This document shows positions 57,149-64,000 of a stretch of DNA of 64,000 nucleotides, piece after piece. How positions within the stretch are numbered: position 1 is the stretch's first letter; the number at the start of each line of letters is the position of its first letter. The notes beneath the pieces were generated by a model. It saw nothing but the letters and a program-made list of their open reading frames with translations, did no database searches and had not been told where the DNA came from. Both the position numbers and the translations under genes were made by a program. The stretch comes from Lenzites betulinus (Eukaryota; Basidiomycota; Agaricomycetes; Polyporales; Polyporaceae): positions 62,001 to 126,000 of the forward strand of contig JABYQU010000069.1 in the NCBI GenBank assembly GCA_022264855.1, in the 5' to 3' direction.

Positions 57149-57833
57149 TGAGGGCGTAGATGTCGAGATTTGGACTTGTGTGTGCCGGTCCGACGCTCGA
57201 CTGCTTGGTATAGGTCGGAACGGACGCACTGCTTGAATTTGCTATGTCACTTGGGGTTGTGCGATAACCAAATGTTGGCCAGTACTGTTGCTTTCCCCGT
57301 ACGAGCTCTGGAGACCACTATAGCTGTATCGTTATTCATATAGGTGAACACAACCATCGACACGCGTCCGAGTCCGAGTCAGGCCTCAGTACTCAGTCCT
57401 GGGGCTCACACCGCAACCAGCCATTCGTAAGTGTCCCTGGTGAGTCCTCGCTCAACACTCACTCACTCACCGCTTCTCAAATAGCCTTCTCACATGTTCT
57501 TCTATTCGTCAGGGGTGAGTACGTTGTCTCGGAGATTCCCAGTATTGTTTCGAATGATTGAGCACGCTGGCGTATGTCGTGCATGACGGTGGCTGGTGCA
57601 TGATGTTTGATGTGAGCAGCATTGTATCCGATGATTGACATCCTAGGTTTCCCGGGAGAGACGATCCGCGTGCCTCCATGTCGCGGTGGTACAGGCGGTC
57701 CGCGTAGGTGATGATTCCTTGGATTATAAGTACTAGGCACCTGGGCTCGCTATAGTCATCAATATAGTCTTCTTTGTGCATCGTCTGCTCGACAGTTAAA
57801 CGTTAAACGTTAACTCCGGACCCGGGCTACCTT
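57149..57833. other. Intergenic with a possible minus-strand exon
   Basis: On the minus strand EDYIDDYSEPRCLVLIIQGI continuing ITYADRLYHRDMEARGSSLP (about 57775-57650) reads like an exon of the interrupted gene to the right, but the junction could not be fixed. TTAAACG is tandemly repeated at 57797-57812. Confidence 0.4.
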
Positions 57834-58122
57834 TCACCGGTTCAGTGCCGCTAAGAGGATATTCATGATCGCCCCGACGTCGCCGGGTCTGTGAATGATA
57901 AGTGGACGGGCCTGCGCAGCTTCGTGGAGCGTAGTCCAGGTCTCCTGATCCATCTTCTCGGTGTATCTGCTCATCTCCGTCCATCGAAGATTGGGCGAGA
58001 ATCCTGCAAAGTGGACGATCTGCATGGCGCATCCGTGCGCGAAGGCGCGAGGTTGCCGCGCGGGTCATTCGTGGGGGTGGTTCGAAGGCACATTCGGGGC
58101 CACGTTCTGGCCCCGTGCGTAA
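57834..58122 (-). pseudogene. Minus-strand gene fragment cut by the hAT insertion
   Basis: A coding-like exon reads QIVHFAGFSPNLRWTEMSRY, then MDQETWTTLHEAAQARPLII and HRPGDVGAIMNILLAALNR, ending by stop or splice at 57834. Upstream (to the right on this strand) the sequence reaches the hAT target site at 58115-58122. Removing the transposon restores a longer minus-strand frame, beginning near 61800, that reads MALQFTHGARTWP across the target site. I do not recognise the protein. Whether the insertion lies in coding sequence, an intron or the 5' leader of this gene is uncertain. Confidence 0.4.
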
Positions 58123-58406
58123 CAGTGTTGGCACAGTCAGCATACGTCCGCGGAAGACTCACGGCGACTTGCGGACTGTCGCTTGGCCGACTTGTGGGCG
58201 ACTCGAGACCGTAGACTTTCCCACCGTGGATGACTGTAGGGCACGGCTCCTGATTGGTTGATTAGCAGCACGTGAATTTATTCAGAATCTAAGCGCGACA
58301 GAGCGCCTATTTTATCTACCTTGATCGCTCGCCACCGCCTAGACGCTTTGCGCTGCTCTCAATGTCGTCCGCGATGTCTGCCTAGCTTTATACAACGACC
58401 AAGCAG

Positions 58407-61400
58407 GTGCAAGATCGCTCGAGGCGCTCGTGGTATAGACTACTGTTCTATGATCACCCGGGTTATATAGATCGACTGCCCAAAGCAACACTTGGCCGCG
58501 ACAAGGTCAAGGTCTGGTGCATGAAGTGCTTCGAGAAGCGGGTTGCGAATGAGCAGCGCGCCGATAGCTTGCGGGGTCAGCATGTGCGCACAACAGTTGA
58601 GATTGAGCAAGCTTGTAAGTACACAAATAAGTTCTTGTGGCAGTGTTTATGACACCGGATAGTGTGGGCTCTCCCGGAAAGCTTACCTCCCAAGGAGCGC
58701 TGGATCCGATCTGCAGGTGCCTCGCTCCTCGTCCACATCCAAGACTGCGATCTACAGGACCCCGCTGACCGTGCTAGGGCACAGAGGGATCATGACCAGA
58801 TGAATCTCTCTCCCCGAAGACAGCGCAGGGTGACCACTGCCCGCACTGCGTCCTCGGCAGCCACTGTCCCGCAGCCATACATGCCAGTGCTCATCCCTAC
58901 TGCCGGCCCTTCGAGTGTCCTACCGGTATATCCTCCCGGGATGGCTGGAGCCTCTCAGGGCTCTTTCGACTCCATAGACCCCTTCACACTGCAGCCCCAG
59001 CCTCGCCTCTCCCCGCTCACTATAAGTGGTTTGCCACTTTCAAATCCCCTCACATCGACTCCAATCCACGGCCCATCACCGCTCTCTAGTGTCCCGCCAT
59101 CTGTATCTGCTAGCCCGTCATCAAACATCGGCATCGGCTCTGTTCTTGGGTCGCGTCGAGAGAGTCCTATAGACTATGGTTCGCCACGACCATCTAAACG
59201 TGCCCGCGGGACAAGGTCTGTATCCCGACAACATAGTCTTCACCCAATCGAGCAGCCAGTCTGGGATGACGATTGCCAGGCACGTTTTCGCGCACGGCTT
59301 GCCAGGATCACAGCATCCTGCGGATTTTCGTTCACATGGGTCGAGAACATTGAATGGCTCGAATTCTGCGATGATTTCCTCCCTAAAGCCAAGAATCCGT
59401 CGAGAAAAGTCCTCGCGCACAAGCTTATCCCCGCAGAGGTTGCCCGACTCCGCACAATTGCACAGATGGCCTGTCGCGGCCGTTTGGCCACTCTGCAGTG
59501 TGACGGTTACACAGCGCTGAACCAGCACCATCTCATAGCGTTTATGATATCAGTTGACGGCACTGTATGTGTTTTATTTGTTTTTTGTGCGGTATTAATC
59601 TGAGAATTCCCCTAGGTCTACTCCATCCGTGCTTACGACACATCCGATGAGCCGAAGACTGCCGCAAACCTGCTCAGACTAGTTCATGAGGTTCTAGACA
59701 TCCTGGAGAAGGAATGGGGTGTCACTGTTATCGCAATGACCTCTGACTGCAGTGGCGAGTCGCGGGCAGCCCGAGCCGCACTTGTACGCGAGCGACCGTA
59801 TCTTGTTGGCCCAGACTGCTATGCGCACCAGGTCAATCCACTTACTATCATTCATATGAGTCACACTAATCCCAAACAGGTGGACCTAGTTGTGCGGAAC
59901 TATTTCGGTTGCAAGGCACCGCTTTTCGAGTGGACGAAGCAGGCAGACGAGCTGATCAAGTGGCTGCGGAGTCGAACATATCTTCTTGGTGTCCTCCGAG
60001 ATGTTCAAGAAGGAATGCCTGGCTTCCGTGGTACTGCCAAGACCATTATCCGGGGTGTAGCAACCCGTTGGACTTCTCATTATCTTGCCTACCGTCGCCT
60101 CCTTGAGCTTCAAGGTGCGCTGCACATTCTCGCCAATGACCCACGCATCTATCTTTCTGGAAATGAGGAGAGCCATGCAAAGACTCGCAGCATGGTCCCT
60201 ATCATTCAAAACGGCCTGTTTTGGCACTCGCTCACTCGGTATGTTGTTTTACATTCAAATTCCAAGGCAAACTTCACACTAACCTACACCGCAAATAAAA
60301 GAATCAAACGGCACCTTGAACCACTGGCAATCGCCGCAAATATGACCCAGTCTAATGCCTGTCGTCTCGATCAGGTTCTCATCACATTCGGGAGACTATT
60401 TCAATCATTCTCGGAGCTAGACAGTCCTGACGAGGACATGATCAAGACAGCGGTTCTCCGCAGCCTTCAGATGCGCTGGGACAAGGCCGATCAGGATGTT
60501 TTTCTTGCAGCTGCTATCCTTAACCCCTTTCTCAAATGCCGTCCCTTCCGTGCTTTGCCGCTCGTCTTCGCTCCTGCTGCCGTTCACACCCTACTCGAGC
60601 GTCTGTGGAACCGCTTCTATCCGAGCCATGAGGCACCCGCTACGTTTTATAACGAGGTTTCCCAATATCTACGGGAGACAGGTGATTACATTAACCTGAG
60701 CAGCACTAAGCAGGCCATTAAGAAAGCAGCTGCAGCAGAGGTATGTTCTGAATTTGTGGACAGACAAGCATACTAACAGAATATGTACTAGAATAAGGAT
60801 CCAAATCCAATCTCTGTCTGGACAGATCTCCTCATACCTGAAACACCTCTTCCAGCACTTCACAAGCTCGCCACACATGTCCTATCCATCTGCCCGACAT
60901 CCGCAAACTGCAAGCGACTGTTTAGCGCGCTTGGGCTTATTCTCACCAAACTTCGCAACCGGATGGGTCACGACACACTAATGAATGTTGCCGAGCTTCT
61001 CCTGCATATCCGGGATGAGCATACACGCAAAGGGGTGAAGGCACGCCTCCGTCGTCACTTCGGAGAGCGTGTGCAGGCCACGGGGACCGGTGCGTGGCAT
61101 AATATAATTTATTCTGCAAATACCATGGTGCTGAGCTGCTGCTATCTAGTAGATGCTGACAGCGCTATTAGCCCTGGCCCATCTGATGTTCCACAAGCTC
61201 CTGAGAGCACAGATGCCGGTAATGCATCACGGCGGGCCATGGGCTTTGACGCAATTATTTTTTCGGATATGGAAAGAGCTGACGAAGACTTACCTGGAGC
61301 CGACATCGCATTCCCTTCGGTGCATCACATCACCCTCGACACCCTGTTTGACTTCGAAACGGACTATTGGCGGACACAATCGGCGGCGTCGAGCATGCCA

Positions 61401-61532
61401 GCTCTGGACGACGAACTTGCTTTGTGGGAGATTCTCGACATGGATGCCGATGGGGAGGAAGTGCCGGGGGGCGGCGATGAGCAGGGATTCGATATTGACA
61501 CCTTGGTTGACAGTATTCTCAGTAGCAGCTAG
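58407..61532 (+). CDS. hAT-family transposase (BED finger, RNase H-like core, HATC domain)
   Basis: The first exon shows a BED-type zinc-finger start (SWYRLLFYDHPGYID, VWCMKCFEKRV with the CxxC pair). A Pro/Ser-rich linker follows, then WVENIEWLEFCDDFLPKAKN (59336), LATLQCDGYTALNQHHLIAF (catalytic-domain entry with Asp, about 59490), AMTSDCSGESRAA (second Asp region, about 59735), YAHQ joined by an intron to VDLVVRNYFG, TRWTSHYLAYRRLLEL (about 60066) and the HATC dimerisation region SICPTSANCKRLFSALG then LTKLRNRM (60885-60970). Introns lie at about 58614, 59568, 59880 and 60739. The acidic C-terminus ends at 61530-61532. The enzyme cuts at the TIRs and inserts with 8-bp duplication. The start codon is uncertain: an earlier ATG at 58361 is followed by an in-frame TAG unless spliced. 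Confidence 0.88.
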
Positions 61533-61688
61533 CCCTATTGTGAGAGTATGCACAGAATACGGACGCGTTGACGAGCATCTCACAGAAGTACACAACGGCG
61601 CCTGGTAGGAACGCTCGAGTCTCGCGCGCGGCGCGCGATGGTCCGGGAGGCGCTGCAAAAGTCATCCGGCGTGCGAAAGTCAACCGTC

Positions 61689-61713
61689 GACTCGGGCGAC
61701 TGTCGCCCGAGTC
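61689..61713. repeat. Perfect 11-bp palindrome near the hAT right end
   Basis: Arms GACTCGGGCGA and TCGCCCGAGTC are separated by CTG, 49 bp inside the right terminus. Subterminal hairpins are common in transposase-binding regions; the role here is inferred from position. Confidence 0.8.
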
Positions 61714-61770
61714 CGGCGGACCGGTCAACTTGGTCAACAGCTTGCGGACTGTGCCAACACTGGTGCGTAA

Positions 61771-62068
61771 ACTGCAATGCCATGCTAGACATTGTAAGCA
61801 TTAGTATTCGTAGCCGAGCTGGGATCTGCGTACAGGGATGCGCGGCTGGGTAGGAGGATAACTGCGGAGATTAGTGACAACGAACAGATGAGATCAGAGG
61901 GAGCGGTGCAAGAGCGAGACGGAGGCGGTGAGGAGTTCGAGGACGCCTGCCAAATCGAGTGGGCGCGGTGCAGCGCCTCATCGATCGCGCCTCCTCCTCC
62001 TCGTCCTCCTCATACATATACCCGCCGCGCGGCCCATCGTCCCCCTCACCTCTGCCTCTCCGCCCGCC
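61771..62068 (+). promoter_or_regulatory. Proximal promoter / 5' leader of the MAPK gene
   Basis: Only 298 bp remain between the hAT target duplication and the MAPK start codon, so the original distal promoter has been displaced by 3.6 kb. No TATA box stands out; the leader just before the ATG is C/T-rich (CCCCCTCACCTCTGCCTC), as is frequent in fungi. Confidence 0.55.
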
Positions 62069-63875
<1,807 letters not shown>

Positions 63876-64000
63876 GACTTCGCGACGCCCCACGTTGGAT
63901 TTCCGAGGAACATTCAGATTTTGAGAGGTATATACGGAGGAAAGGATGAATGAATGTTGTGCAGATGTGAGACGTGTACGCTGGGTTCCGCGTCCCGCAT
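63876..64000 (+). other. 3' flank of the MAPK gene
   Basis: Presumed 3' UTR; no poly(A) signal of standard form is obvious. Confidence 0.4.

Larger units (their letters stand above)
58123..61762 (+). mobile_element. Full-length autonomous hAT DNA transposon
   Basis: The 3,640-bp element starts CAGTGTTGGCACAGTC and ends with its exact inverse complement (16-bp terminal inverted repeats). It is flanked by perfect 8-bp duplications GTGCGTAA at 58115-58122 and 61763-61770, the size typical of hAT. The word CTTGCGGACTGT occurs near both ends as a subterminal repeat. A transposase gene fills the interior without visible stops or frameshifts. Identical TIRs and target duplications argue for recent insertion and possible activity. 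Confidence 0.95.

Noticed and set aside
55004..57229. A 741-codon antisense open frame and a 740-codon frame on the same strand over the HET gene
   Set aside because: Both are Arg/Ala-rich translations produced by the very GC-rich third positions of the real HET frame; only the 55124 frame carries HET motifs.
58123..61762. The hAT at 58123 as the source of the 1,001-bp element at 30304
   Set aside because: Both leave 8-bp duplications and have CAGTG-like ends, but the terminal repeats differ after about five bases (CAGTGTTGGC versus CAGTGAGAAT).

Overview
The window reads as genomic DNA of a filamentous basidiomycete, most likely an Agaricomycete. The evidence is GC-rich, intron-dense genes with introns of about 50-70 bp, a 17-exon P450, a DUF6534 seven-helix protein, HET-domain and F-box/LRR genes, a NoxR-type NADPH-oxidase regulator, an anillin/Bud4-like protein and an Slt2-type MAP kinase. 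All calls come from reading translations and splice sites by eye; no database search was run.

Layout. 1-2.5 kb: two small secreted or membrane proteins. 2.5-6.9 kb: gene-poor DNA with a diverged direct-repeat array (about 3.6-5.5 kb) and a very GC-rich stretch. 6.9-20 kb: a P450 truncated before its heme loop, an intact P450, a copy of a dispersed repeat (called R1 here), an epoxide-hydrolase-like gene, a second intact P450, a U2 snRNP A' (LEA1) gene relic, and a UbiA-superfamily membrane enzyme of the fungal terpene-cyclase/prenyltransferase type. 20.9-26.7 kb: a Bud4/anillin-like gene and a divergent conserved unknown. 27-35.4 kb: two more R1 copies in opposite orientation, one split by a 1,001-bp non-autonomous DNA transposon, around a methyltransferase, followed by a BAHD-like acyltransferase and an HSL-type esterase. 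36.3-45.3 kb: a DUF6534 gene, a degraded copy of the noxR 3' end, a pseudogene with one stop, a HET pseudogene with five in-frame stops and no indel, and an F-box gene. 47.7-50.4 kb: noxR with a 706-bp first intron. 50.4-55.1 kb: GC-rich DNA with unresolved coding. 55.1-57.1 kb: an intact intronless HET gene. 58.1-61.8 kb: a full-length hAT transposon with perfect 8-bp target duplications, ending 299 bp upstream of the SLT2-like MAPK gene that closes the window.

How the genes may work together. The UbiA enzyme, P450s, epoxide hydrolase, methyltransferase, acyltransferase and esterase form a plausible terpenoid-tailoring set spread over about 26 kb and split by the anillin gene and repeats. 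The tool-kit resembles known UbiA-type fungal terpenoid pathways (fumagillin; the EriG-type cyathane enzyme), but the product is unknown and co-regulation is an inference. The second theme is genome turnover: truncated genes, relics of housekeeping genes, a heavily nonsense-mutated HET copy beside an intact paralogue, and nested DNA transposons.
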